Shown one piece after another: positions 8,678-16,622 of a stretch of DNA of 57,545 nt; positions within the stretch are counted from its first letter, which is position 1, and every line of letters starts with the position of its first letter. Below the pieces are notes generated by a model that ran no database searches, was not told the DNA's origin, and saw only the letters and a list, made by a program, of their open reading frames with translations. The position numbers and the translations under genes are program-made. This DNA comes from Methylobacterium hispanicum (GTDB lineage Bacteria > Pseudomonadota > Alphaproteobacteria > Rhizobiales > Beijerinckiaceae), in the NCBI RefSeq assembly GCF_022179285.1, contig NZ_BPQO01000037.1, positions 1 through 57,545 of the forward strand, read 5' to 3'.

Positions 8678-9424
8678 TCAGCCGTAGCGGTGCAGGCCGG
8701 CTCCGTGGCGCTTCAGCCAGGCCTCGGCCGCATCCACGTTCGGGCAGAGTTCTCCGACGAGCCGCCAGAACCGGTCGGAATGGTTCATCTCGCGCAGATG
8801 CGCCATCTCGTGCGCCACGAGGTAGTCGAGCACCAGCGGCGGGGCCAGGATCAGGCGCCACGAGAAGTTCAGCTCGCCCCGCGCCGTGCAGGAGCCCCAG
8901 CGGCTGCGTGTGTCGCGGAGCGTGATCCGGGCCGGTCCCTGGCCGAGCCGCTCCGTGTGGTGGGTGATCGAGAGCTTCAGGTCGCGCAAGGCCTCCGCCT
9001 GCAAGAACTCGCGCGCGCGCCGCGCGACGTGCGCCTCGCCGCAGGAGACCGAGAGGACGGGCCCGTCCGGGCCGGCCTCGATGCGTGTCGCGCCGCTGCG
9101 CCCCTCCCTCCGGACGATCGCGTGCATCACGCCCCGCAGCGGAAACAGGGCGCCCTCCGCGAAAGCCACCCGCTCCGGCAGCTTGGCGAGCCGCGCGGCG
9201 ATCCAGCCGCCGTGGCCGGCAGCAAAGCGCTGGGCTGTGGCCAGGGCCGTGCGGGGCGGTACCGTCATCACCACCTCGCCGGTCGCCGCCGAGACGCGAA
9301 GCGTCAGCCGCCGCGCGCTGTCGCGGCGGCGCAGGAGAATCCGGAAGGTCGCGCCTTCGTGATCGATCGCGATGTGGTCCGGGTCGGGGGCCGACGCGGA
9401 CCGCCGCAGTAGGGCGAGAAGCAT
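8678..9424 (-). CDS. YgjP-type (M48-like) zinc metallopeptidase
   Basis: A 248-residue protein of the DUF45/YgjP group. The zinc site is HEMAHLREMNHSDRFW: HExxH with the downstream NHSxxFW that defines the family. It is preceded by RWGSCTARGELNFSWRL, the conserved block before the active site. No signal peptide or membrane segment is seen, so it is probably cytoplasmic. The ATG at 9424 was chosen because upstream residues in this frame are not family-like. The substrate is unknown. Confidence 0.88.
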   Translation of the reverse strand: MLLALLRRSASAPDPDHIAIDHEGATFRILLRRRDSARRLTLRVSAATGEVVMTVPPRTALATAQRFAAGHGGWIAARLAKLPERVAFAEGALFPLRGVMHAIVRREGRSGATRIEAGPDGPVLSVSCGEAHVARRAREFLQAEALRDLKLSITHHTERLGQGPARITLRDTRSRWGSCTARGELNFSWRLILAPPLVLDYLVAHEMAHLREMNHSDRFWRLVGELCPNVDAAEAWLKRHGAGLHRYG

Positions 9425-9653
9425 GGCCGCACTGTAATCCGCCTGCGCGCGCTTGGCACGGGCCGCGCGGGCCCGGCCTTGCCAAGCGCTCTGGATAACC
9501 GTTCGGCCCGGACACGCGGCGAAGTTCGGCGATCGGATACAGGAGATCTTAACGGGTCGGTGGGATGACGACTGTGTCGGATCCTGGGTTGTCTCCGACG
9601 TCTGTTTACCACCCACGGCTTGCAATACCGGCGAAGATTATCCCGTGTGCTCG

Positions 9654-10271
9654 ATGCTCCCTCCGATGGTTTCGGCCCGCGCATGCAGGCGCCCGGCCCT
9701 CGGCCGGGCGCTGCCGACGTTCGGGGCTTGCCGATCCGGGGTGACGGCGATCGAGTTCGCCATCGCCGGCCCGATCCTGATCATCGCGATGCTGGAGATC
9801 CTGCAGGGCGGGCTGTTCCTGTACAGTTCGGCCGCCGTGGAGCGGGCCACGGTCGCAGCCGCCCGGGCCATTCAGGTCGGCAGCCTCGACGCGAACAAGG
9901 CGGGGACGGCCGCCAGCTTCCGCGAGAAGGTCCTCTGCCCCGCGCTGATGCCGGGCATGCCCTGCGGCAACGTCGTCACCAATCTCCAGAGGGCCGACAT
10001 GGACGGCTCCGGCTACGGCGCCTTCGTGAAGCCGGACCTGAGCGGCCTCGTCGCCGTCTCGATGAACAACAGCCAGACAAGCTACTGTCCTGCTGCGGCC
10101 GGGGCCTATCAATACCTGCAGGTCTTCTACGCGATACCGCTGTTCAGCCCGATCTGGCGGAGCACGGTCGGCCAAAGCTGGAACGGCCAGACCGTGGCCT
10201 TCGTGCGCGCCGCGGCGGCATTCCGCAACGAGCCCTACACGGGCGGCAGCTTCGTCGGCACGGGTTGCTGA
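9654..10271 (+). CDS. TadE/TadG-like pseudopilin
   Basis: A 205-residue protein. A short basic N-terminus leads to VTAIEFAIAGPILIIAMLEI, the TadE-type signature: a Glu at the start of a single transmembrane helix (about residues 25-50). The rest is predicted extracytoplasmic with four Cys. TadE-like proteins are minor pseudopilins of tight-adherence (Flp) pili. It is the first of three such genes in a row. The start could also be the ATG at 9666; no strong ribosome-binding site separates them. Confidence 0.82.
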   Translation: MLPPMVSARACRRPALGRALPTFGACRSGVTAIEFAIAGPILIIAMLEILQGGLFLYSSAAVERATVAAARAIQVGSLDANKAGTAASFREKVLCPALMPGMPCGNVVTNLQRADMDGSGYGAFVKPDLSGLVAVSMNNSQTSYCPAAAGAYQYLQVFYAIPLFSPIWRSTVGQSWNGQTVAFVRAAAAFRNEPYTGGSFVGTGC

Positions 10272-10277
10272 GCCGTG

Positions 10278-11003
10278 ATGACCGCGCGCCTCCTCGCCCC
10301 ACGCCGCACCGGCCCCGGACACCTCCGACCCGTCCTTCGCGCCTGGCGGGCCGACCGGCACGGCGTCGCGGGACTCGAGATCGCCTTCATCCTGCCGATC
10401 CTGCTCGTCCTGGCGCTCGTGGCCTTCGATCTCGCCCGCTACACGATCTACGTGCGCAAGGCCCATCTCGCCGCCGCCACGATGGCCGACCTCCTCGCGC
10501 GCGCAGATCCGGACCCGGCGCTCGGCAACAGCACCGGCCGGCTCACCTGGGCCAACCTCGACTCGGTGTTCCGGACGCAGCTCGTCGTCTTCCCCGAACT
10601 CATGAAGGAAGCGCAGATCCGCAACGAGTGGGTCTGGAGCACGGTGCGGGCATCCCTGTCCGGGATCCAGTTCAAAACTCAGTCGGGCTGCCAGAGCAAC
10701 TGCACCTACACGGCCTACGTGGCCTGGACCGCGGGCCAGGGCCGCCCCTGCGCGACGCCCCTGACCGGGGCCGCGACGGCGGCGCAGCCGAGTCCCTCGA
10801 CGCTCCCTTCGGACATCTTCGGGCCCGGCTTCCTGGTGGTGGCCGACCTGGTGTTCGAGTACCGGCCGCTATTCCTGCGTTCGGTCGTCGGTACCGTGAC
10901 GGTCCGACGCTCCTTCTACGCCCCTCCCCGCTACGTCTCCTCCATCGTCTACGACCCGACCGCGAGCGCCGGCAACGCCTGGGTCTGCGTCGTTCCTGCC
11001 TGA
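10278..11003 (+). CDS. TadE/TadG-like pseudopilin
   Basis: A 241-residue protein with the TadE pattern (VAGLEIAFILPILLVLALVAF) in a single N-terminal helix at about residues 30-55. A long extracytoplasmic domain follows, including a cysteine pair in GCQSNCTYT. It lies 6 bp after the previous pseudopilin gene and 7 bp before the vWA-containing one, so the three form an operon. A GTG at 10275 directly before the ATG is an alternative start. Confidence 0.82.
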   Translation: MTARLLAPRRTGPGHLRPVLRAWRADRHGVAGLEIAFILPILLVLALVAFDLARYTIYVRKAHLAAATMADLLARADPDPALGNSTGRLTWANLDSVFRTQLVVFPELMKEAQIRNEWVWSTVRASLSGIQFKTQSGCQSNCTYTAYVAWTAGQGRPCATPLTGAATAAQPSPSTLPSDIFGPGFLVVADLVFEYRPLFLRSVVGTVTVRRSFYAPPRYVSSIVYDPTASAGNAWVCVVPA

Positions 11004-11010
11004 GGTCACG

Positions 11011-12417
11011 ATGTCGTCTGCGCCCAATCACCAGGGCCGCCTCGCGCGGGCCCTCACCCGCCTCGGTCGAGGGATCGCGCATCCCCTCGGCCGCCGCTAC
11101 GCCGGGGACCGGCGCGGGAACGTCCTCATCATCTTCGGACTGAGCGCGCTGCCCCTGATCGGCAGCCTCGGGGCCGGCGTCGAGTACCTGCGCAAGGTGA
11201 ACTACCGCGCCCGCCTGGACGACGCCGCCGACGCGGCGGCCATGGCGGCGATCACCACGGCGCGCGACTACATCTCGACCAACCCGAACAACCAGGCGGA
11301 CCCGACCGCGGACGCGATCACCCGCGGCAAGGCGCGCGCGGAGGCGGTGTTCCGCGCCAACGCGGCCTCGACGCTCGGCGCCCTCTCGGTGACACCGACG
11401 ATCAATCTCGCGCGCAGCGGGCAGGACCTGACCGCATCGGCAGGGTATTCGACCACCTTCCCCTCGCCCTTCGGGCGCCTGCTCGGCAACGTTGCCGCCT
11501 CCAGCCTCAACGTGGTCGGAACATCCACCGCCAACCTGTCGCTGCCGATCTACGCCGACTTCTACCTGCTGCTCGACACCTCCGGCTCGATGGGTCTGCC
11601 GACGAGCGCGGCGCAGCAGGTCTCCTTCGCCAAGCTGAACCCCGACATGGCGGATTCCAAGGGCAACAACTGCGCCTTCGCCTGCCACTTCCCGAGCTTC
11701 AAGGGCTACGACCTCTCGAAGGCCAACAACATTGAACTGCGCATCGCGACGGTCGGCAAGGCGGTCTCGCAGCTCATCGACACGGCCAAGTCGAAGGCGA
11801 CCCTCGACAAGCAGTACAGGATCGGCCTCTTCCCGTTCGTCAGCTACATGGAGACCGCGGCCGACCTGACCCAATCGCTGGACAGCTTGAAACCCTACGC
11901 CAACAGTCTCGAATCCTACATGGACGTCGGCGATTCGACCCAGTTGCGGGGGAGTGGCGGCACGCATTTCGACAACGTGATGCCCGACATGAATAAGAAG
12001 ATCACCCGCATCGGCGACGGGTCCACCTCGGCCAAGGCGAAGCCGTTCGTCTTCCTCGTCACCGACGGCATGGCAAACACGCAGTACTATTACGGTACCG
12101 CAGCGAAATACGATGTAAAGAAATGGACAGGCTCGTACTCGAACCTGATCGATCCCAGCCTGTGCACGCCGCTGAAAAATCGCGGCATCACGATCTCGAT
12201 CCTCTACATCCCCTATTTGCCGATGGCGCAGCCGTTCAACGACAACGTCGGATATGAGAACATCCGGGTGAACAGCCTCATCCCGAATGTCCCGAGCGCG
12301 CTTCAATCCTGCGCCTCACCGGGCTTCTTCCGGACCGCCAGCGACGCCACGCAGATCACGACGGCGCTGAACGCCATGTTCAGCGACGCGGTCGCCGCTG
12401 CGCGCCTGACCCAGTAG
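11011..12417 (+). CDS. TadG-like protein with von Willebrand A domain
   Basis: A 468-residue protein. NVLIIFGLSALPLIGSLGAG is the N-terminal TadG-type membrane segment (about residues 32-52), followed by a region rich in DDAADAAAMAA typical of these pseudopilins. From about residue 180 a vWA domain has the metal-binding MIDAS motif DTSGS and VFLVTDGM. TadG proteins are thought to sit at the pilus base or in the envelope. The Tad secretion ATPase and platform genes are not in this window. A weak gagg ribosome-binding site precedes the ATG. Confidence 0.88.
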   Translation: MSSAPNHQGRLARALTRLGRGIAHPLGRRYAGDRRGNVLIIFGLSALPLIGSLGAGVEYLRKVNYRARLDDAADAAAMAAITTARDYISTNPNNQADPTADAITRGKARAEAVFRANAASTLGALSVTPTINLARSGQDLTASAGYSTTFPSPFGRLLGNVAASSLNVVGTSTANLSLPIYADFYLLLDTSGSMGLPTSAAQQVSFAKLNPDMADSKGNNCAFACHFPSFKGYDLSKANNIELRIATVGKAVSQLIDTAKSKATLDKQYRIGLFPFVSYMETAADLTQSLDSLKPYANSLESYMDVGDSTQLRGSGGTHFDNVMPDMNKKITRIGDGSTSAKAKPFVFLVTDGMANTQYYYGTAAKYDVKKWTGSYSNLIDPSLCTPLKNRGITISILYIPYLPMAQPFNDNVGYENIRVNSLIPNVPSALQSCASPGFFRTASDATQITTALNAMFSDAVAAARLTQ

Positions 12418-12420
12418 GCA

Positions 12421-12637
12421 GTTCACGCGACCCGGCGTCGAGGCCGATGCGCGGTTTGCCGTCGCGGCGGGTCACGCGCTCGAACATCTCGCAACCTGCT
12501 GCAATCGAGCGGGCATGGGGCGCGTAGGCTGCCGGGTTCGTCGGGTTCCGCACAGCGTGGCGGGTGAGATCGGCGGCGATGCGCGCCGACGCGATCAGCG
12601 CGCGGCCGCCCTCGTACCGAGAACAGGCCAGATCCAT
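12421..12637 (-). pseudogene. Remnant of an intracellular PHA depolymerase (N-terminal fragment)
   Basis: The minus strand reads a short frame beginning MDLACSRYEGG. Its continuation has the landmarks of the N-terminus of PhaZ-type polyhydroxyalkanoate depolymerases: a Tyr-Glu start, ARIAADLTRHAVRNPTNP, AYAPHARSIAAGCEMFER, and VTRRDGKPRIGLD. Intact enzymes are about 400 residues and continue into a hydrolase domain with a lipase box. Here the similarity stops after about 70 residues, and the frame runs into the 3' end of the TadG-like gene. I infer a decayed or truncated phaZ copy. A real short protein is possible but less likely. Confidence 0.5.
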
Positions 12638-12820
12638 CGGCTCCCCCCGGGCGTGACGATGGTCCCAGGCCAACACATCGAAGCCTCCCCCGGACTGGCG
12701 AAACCCGGGGCGGCCCAACCCCGTTCCCCTGCCGAGAGGTGGTAGACGCTCGGTCCGACGTTACTTCGACCTTTTCCGGACCTCGTCCGGACCTGTTCCC
12801 GTGCGCCGCGACGACCCGAG

Positions 12821-14212
12821 ATGCCCGACAGCGATCCGTCCCGTCTCCTGCGCGACGCGCGCCACCTGCGCCTCGACACCTTCGTGCGCCTGCGCTGGCT
12901 CGCCATCGCCGGCCAGAGCGCGGCGGTGGTGGGGGCTCAGTTCGGGCTCGGCCTGTCGCTGCCCTTCGGCTGGTGCTTCCTGGCGATCGCCGCCTCATCC
13001 TGGCTCAATCTCGGCCTGCGCATCCGCTTCCCGGCGAGCTACCGGCTCAACGACGACGCGGCGGCTCTGCTGCTCGCCTTCGACATCGTCCAGCTCGCCG
13101 TTCTGCTTTTCCTTACCGGGGGCCTACAGAACCCGTTCTCGCTGCTGTTCCTCGCACCCGTCCTGATCTCGGCGACCGCGCTCCCGCCGGAGCGGACCCT
13201 GGCGCTGGGCCTCCTCGCGGTCGGGCTCGCGACGCTGCTCGCCCTCGTGCACCGGCCGCTGCCCTGGTTCGCGGACGGGCGGATCGAGCTGCCCTTCCTG
13301 TACGTCTCGGGGGTCTGGACCGCGATCCTGCTCGGCACCGCCTTCACGGGGGTCTACGCGTGGCGGGTCTCGGAGGAGACGCGCCAGCTCGCGCAGGCGC
13401 TCGCCGCGACCGAATTGGTGCTCGCCCGCGAGCAGCACCTCTCGCAGCTCGACGGGCTGGCGGCGGCCGCCGCGCACGAGCTCGGCACGCCGCTCGGCAC
13501 CATCATGGTGGTGACGAAGGAGTTGGTGCGCCAGCTCGGGCCCGCGGCGACGCCCGCCGTGCGCGAGGACCTCGACCTGCTGCGCGAGCAGGTCGATCGC
13601 TGCCGCGGCATCCTCGGCAAGCTCACCTCGCTCGGAGCCGACGGGGACGGCGGCAGCTTCCTCGAGACGGTGACGCTCGCCCAGGTCGTCGAGGAACTCG
13701 CCGCCCCGCAGCGGGCGCTCGGCGTCGTGCTCGACGTGACGAGCCGGGGCGAGGGACCGGAGCCCACCTGCCGGCGCAATCCCGGCGTGATGTACGGGCT
13801 CGCCAACATCCTCGACAACGCGATCGACTTCTCGGAGACGCGGGTGACGCTGGAGGCGCGCTGGACGCTCGAGAGGGTCTCGCTGGAGATCCGGGACGAC
13901 GGGCCGGGCTTCTCCTCCGAGGTGCTGCTGCGGGCGGGCGAGCCCTACGTCACCACCCGCAGCCCGGAGCGACGGGACGACGGCGCCTGGAACCGCGGCG
14001 GGCTCGGGCTCGGGTTGTTCATCGCCAAGACCCTGATCGAGCGCTCGGGCGCGCAGATCACCCTCTCGAACGCGGCCGGGCCGGGCAACCACGGCGCGGT
14101 GGTGCGGATCTCCTGGGCGCGTCACATCTTCGAGCGCGGCGCCGCGCCGCGACTTTCCCCCGAACTTACCCGCTCCTCCCCCCTCCCGACAGGTGATGCC
14201 GCACCTATATAA
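12821..14212 (+). CDS. actS: Redox-sensing histidine kinase, RegB/PrrB/ActS family
   Basis: A 463-residue membrane kinase. About six hydrophobic segments fill residues 25-180. The quinone-binding heptapeptide GGxxNPF is present (GGLQNPF, residues 100-106). The phospho-acceptor is His219 in AAHELGTPLG. Cys261 in VDRCRGIL corresponds to the redox-active Cys of RegB. The ATPase part has DNAIDFSE (N box) and GLGLGLFIAKTL (G boxes). It phosphorylates the partner regulator 39 bp downstream and governs redox-dependent energy metabolism. No senC gene lies between the two, unlike the classical regB-senC-regA order. Confidence 0.93.
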   Translation: MPDSDPSRLLRDARHLRLDTFVRLRWLAIAGQSAAVVGAQFGLGLSLPFGWCFLAIAASSWLNLGLRIRFPASYRLNDDAAALLLAFDIVQLAVLLFLTGGLQNPFSLLFLAPVLISATALPPERTLALGLLAVGLATLLALVHRPLPWFADGRIELPFLYVSGVWTAILLGTAFTGVYAWRVSEETRQLAQALAATELVLAREQHLSQLDGLAAAAAHELGTPLGTIMVVTKELVRQLGPAATPAVREDLDLLREQVDRCRGILGKLTSLGADGDGGSFLETVTLAQVVEELAAPQRALGVVLDVTSRGEGPEPTCRRNPGVMYGLANILDNAIDFSETRVTLEARWTLERVSLEIRDDGPGFSSEVLLRAGEPYVTTRSPERRDDGAWNRGGLGLGLFIAKTLIERSGAQITLSNAAGPGNHGAVVRISWARHIFERGAAPRLSPELTRSSPLPTGDAAPI

Positions 14213-14251
14213 AGCGCTATCAGAACAGCGAATTCGAAAGGAAGCGTCCCC

Positions 14252-14836
14252 ATGCTGACGCAGAGCGGAACCGCGACCCCCGGGCCCGAGGCCGACCCGT
14301 TGGCTGCCTTCACCGACCGCAGCCTCCTGATCGTGGACGATGACAAGCCCTTCTCGACCCGCCTCGCCCGCGCGATGGAGAGCCGGGGCTACGAGGTGCA
14401 GGTGGCCGAGAGCGTGGCCGAGGGCGTCTCCGCCGTGGAGAGCCGCGCGCCGGCCTTCGCGGTGATCGACATGCGCCTCGGCGACGGCAACGGGCTCGAC
14501 GTGATCGCACGGCTGAAGGAGCAGCGCCCCGAGGCACGGGGCGTGATCCTCACCGGCTACGGCAACATCGCGACCGCGGTGAACGCGGTGAAGCTCGGTG
14601 CCTTCGACTACCTTGCCAAGCCCGCCGACGCCGACGAGATCCACGGCACGCTGATGGCCCAGCCCGGCGAGCGCGCGGACCCGCCGGAGAACCCGATGTC
14701 CGCCGACCGGGTCCGCTGGGAGCACATCCAGCGCGTCTACGAGCTCTGCGGGCGCAATGTCAGCGAGACGGCGCGACGCCTCAACATGCATCGCCGCACG
14801 CTCCAGCGCATCTTGGCGAAACGCGCCCCGCGCTGA
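14252..14836 (+). CDS. actR: Response regulator, RegA/PrrA/ActR family
   Basis: A 194-residue regulator. The receiver domain (about 22-140) has the acidic pocket VDDD, phospho-acceptor Asp73 in VIDMRLGDGNGLD, and Lys123 in YLAKPAD. A proline-containing linker leads to a Fis-type helix-turn-helix (NVSETARRLNMHRRTLQRIL), the hallmark of RegA. It follows actS by 39 bp with its own good ribosome-binding site (aaaggaag). An A/T-rich patch (tatataaagcgctat) just upstream may be a second promoter. Confidence 0.93.
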   Translation: MLTQSGTATPGPEADPLAAFTDRSLLIVDDDKPFSTRLARAMESRGYEVQVAESVAEGVSAVESRAPAFAVIDMRLGDGNGLDVIARLKEQRPEARGVILTGYGNIATAVNAVKLGAFDYLAKPADADEIHGTLMAQPGERADPPENPMSADRVRWEHIQRVYELCGRNVSETARRLNMHRRTLQRILAKRAPR

Positions 14837-14877
14837 ACCGGCCAAGCGCACCTCGCGCAGAATTGGCCCGACGCAGC

Positions 14878-14914
14878 GGAGGCCCGGCCTCGGACGCATT
14901 GGAGCCGGGCCTCC
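14878..14914 (+). terminator. Hairpin after actR
   Basis: A perfect 11-bp stem (ggaggcccggc/gccgggcctcc) with a 15-nt loop, 42 bp after the actR stop. There is no T-tract, so it may be a weak or factor-assisted terminator. Confidence 0.45.
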
Positions 14915-15028
14915 GTCGCAAACGAGGACCACGCGCGGAGGCGGTTGCGCAGCCCGCGCGAAACACGCTACCTGCCGCGGCACGAAGCCGGTTGACTCGA
15001 ACCGGAGACCGCCGGAAGGGCCTGCCCC

Positions 15029-15259
15029 GTGAACACCCGCAACCTGATCACGATCGTCAGCATGATGGTGCTGGTCGGGACGGAGGTCTTCGCCGTGGCC
15101 ATCGCGGCGGGCTGGGCGCTGGCGGGCCTGCTCGACCTCGGCGACCGGGTCGGGCACGTGCTCATGGTCCTGTTCAGTCTGGTGGCGGTGTGGGTGATGG
15201 TGCAGCTCTGGCGCCGCGCCACCAGCATCGAGCCCCTGCGCGGACCGGCCGCCCGCTGA
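15029..15259 (+). CDS. Small two-helix membrane protein
   Basis: A 76-residue protein with two hydrophobic segments (about residues 7-33 and 42-60) and a short basic tail. It starts with GTG at 15029, with gaaggg about 9 nt upstream. No family is recognised. It lies between the ActSR pair and purS on the same strand, with 167 bp before purS, so it may be independently transcribed. Confidence 0.65.
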   Translation: MNTRNLITIVSMMVLVGTEVFAVAIAAGWALAGLLDLGDRVGHVLMVLFSLVAVWVMVQLWRRATSIEPLRGPAAR

Positions 15260-15426
15260 GCCCGGAGACCTCACCCCTTCGCCGACGAGCAGGAATGCCC
15301 GGTATTCCGGGGATACTCGATCGAGCAATCGACAGCCCCTCACCGGTTCGGCTAAATCGTCGCGGACCTCAGCCACAGACGACGCCGAGCGGCCGGTAGG
15401 CAAAGCCCGCGGATGAGCACCCCATC

Positions 15427-15666
15427 ATGAAAGCCCGCATCATCGTCACCCTGAAGACAGGCGTGCTGGATCCTCAGGGTAAGGCGATCGAATCCGCTCT
15501 GAAGTCCTTCGGCATCGACTCGGTCGATGGCGTCCGGCAGGGCAAGGTCTTCGACCTCGAGGTGAACGCGACGGACCGCGCGGGCGCCGAGGCGACCCTG
15601 AAGGCGGCCTGCGAGAAGCTCCTCGCGAACACGGTCGTCGAGAACTACGCCATCGAGCTCGGCTGA
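15427..15666 (+). CDS. purS: Phosphoribosylformylglycinamidine synthase subunit PurS
   Basis: A 79-residue subunit of the three-part FGAM synthase (PurS-PurQ-PurL) in purine synthesis. The sequence starts KARIIVTLKTGVLDPQGKAI and contains SFGIDSVDGVRQGKVFDL, both typical of PurS. It forms the bridge between the amidotransferase PurQ and PurL. The stop codon overlaps the purQ start (TGATG), indicating translational coupling. purL is not in the window. Confidence 0.96.
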   Translation: MKARIIVTLKTGVLDPQGKAIESALKSFGIDSVDGVRQGKVFDLEVNATDRAGAEATLKAACEKLLANTVVENYAIELG

Positions 15667-16346
15667 TGCGCGCGGCGATCGTCACCTTTCCGGGGTCCAA
15701 CCGCGACGGCGACGTCGCGCGGGCGCTGCGGCTCGCCGGTGCCGAGGTGGAGCACGTCTGGCACGCCGATACGGCGCTGCCCGGCGGCACCGACCTCGCG
15801 GTGCTGCCCGGCGGCTTCTCCTACGGCGACTACCTGCGCTGCGGGGCCATCGCGGGCCGCGCGCCGGCCATGGACGCGGTGCGGGCCCACGCGGCCCGCG
15901 GCGGTCTCGTGCTCGGCATCTGCAACGGCTTCCAGATCCTGTGCGAGTCGGGCCTCCTGCCCGGCGTGCTGATGCGCAACGTCAACCGCCGCTTCATCTG
16001 CCACCGTCAGACCTTGCGGGTCGAGCGGGCGGACACGCGCTTCACCAGCGCCTACGAGGCCGGCCAGGTGATCGACGTCTGCGTGGCGCACGGTGAGGGC
16101 AACTACTTCGCCGACCCCGAGACGCTGGCCCGGATCGAGGGCGAGGGCCGCGTGGCCTTCCGCTACTGCGACGCGACCGGCGCGCTGACGGTCGATGCCA
16201 ACCGCAACGGCTCGATCAACGCGATCGCCGGCATCTACTCGGAGCAGCGCAACGTGCTCGGCCTGATGCCCCACCCGGAGAACTTCGTGGAGGGTCTCGT
16301 GGGCGGCACCGACGGGCGCGGGTTGTTCCAGAGCCTCGCGGCCTGA
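15666..16346 (+). CDS. purQ: Phosphoribosylformylglycinamidine synthase subunit PurQ
   Basis: A 226-residue class I glutamine amidotransferase that supplies ammonia to PurL. The nucleophile is Cys86 in GICNGFQIL, and the His/Glu partners lie in LMPHPENFVEG near the C-terminus. The N-terminus has FPGSNRDGD. It overlaps purS by one base. The transcript probably ends at the strong terminator at 16471-16498. Confidence 0.97.
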   Translation: MRAAIVTFPGSNRDGDVARALRLAGAEVEHVWHADTALPGGTDLAVLPGGFSYGDYLRCGAIAGRAPAMDAVRAHAARGGLVLGICNGFQILCESGLLPGVLMRNVNRRFICHRQTLRVERADTRFTSAYEAGQVIDVCVAHGEGNYFADPETLARIEGEGRVAFRYCDATGALTVDANRNGSINAIAGIYSEQRNVLGLMPHPENFVEGLVGGTDGRGLFQSLAA

Positions 16347-16470
16347 CTTTTCGCGCGCATCCTTAACCACGCGTTAGGGTTTCGGAGTCATCAATCGCGT
16401 AGTCCAGATGGTCTGGATGTCGAGTGGATCTTTCATCCGCTCTGTTTGATGCCTCCCTGACGACTCATCC

Positions 16471-16498
16471 AAGCCGCTCCTTACGGGGCGGCTTTTTT
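16471..16498 (+). terminator. Rho-independent terminator downstream of purQ
   Basis: Stem aagccgctcc/ggggcggctt with one G-T pair, a ttac loop, followed by TTTTTTCT. It is one of two textbook plus-strand terminators in the window. It ends either the purSQ transcript or a short RNA from the 120-bp gap before it. Confidence 0.9.
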
Positions 16499-16558
16499 CT
16501 TTGGATTCCGCCGCGCGATCCCCCTCCCGTACGGCGGGAAAAAGCGACGCGCACATGG

Positions 16559-16588
16559 AAAAACCCTCCCGCCGGCGGCGGGAGGGTT
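16559..16588 (-). terminator. Rho-independent terminator of the PBP1A gene
   Basis: On the minus strand a perfect 12-bp stem (aaccctcccgcc/ggcgggagggtt) with a 3-nt loop runs into five T residues. It lies 35 bp after the PBP1A stop codon and faces the purQ terminator. Confidence 0.85.
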
Positions 16589-16622
16589 GATGGAAGCGGA
16601 CCGCCGCGTTCGATCCGTTCGC

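Noticed and set aside
12418..14836. ActSR region as a recently acquired island
   Set aside because: Base composition and codon use look like the neighbours, and no integrase, tRNA or insertion ends are visible.
14981..15005. tRNA-like arm near gccggttgactcgaaccgg
   Set aside because: Only a single stem; no acceptor, anticodon or T-loop arrangement could be drawn.
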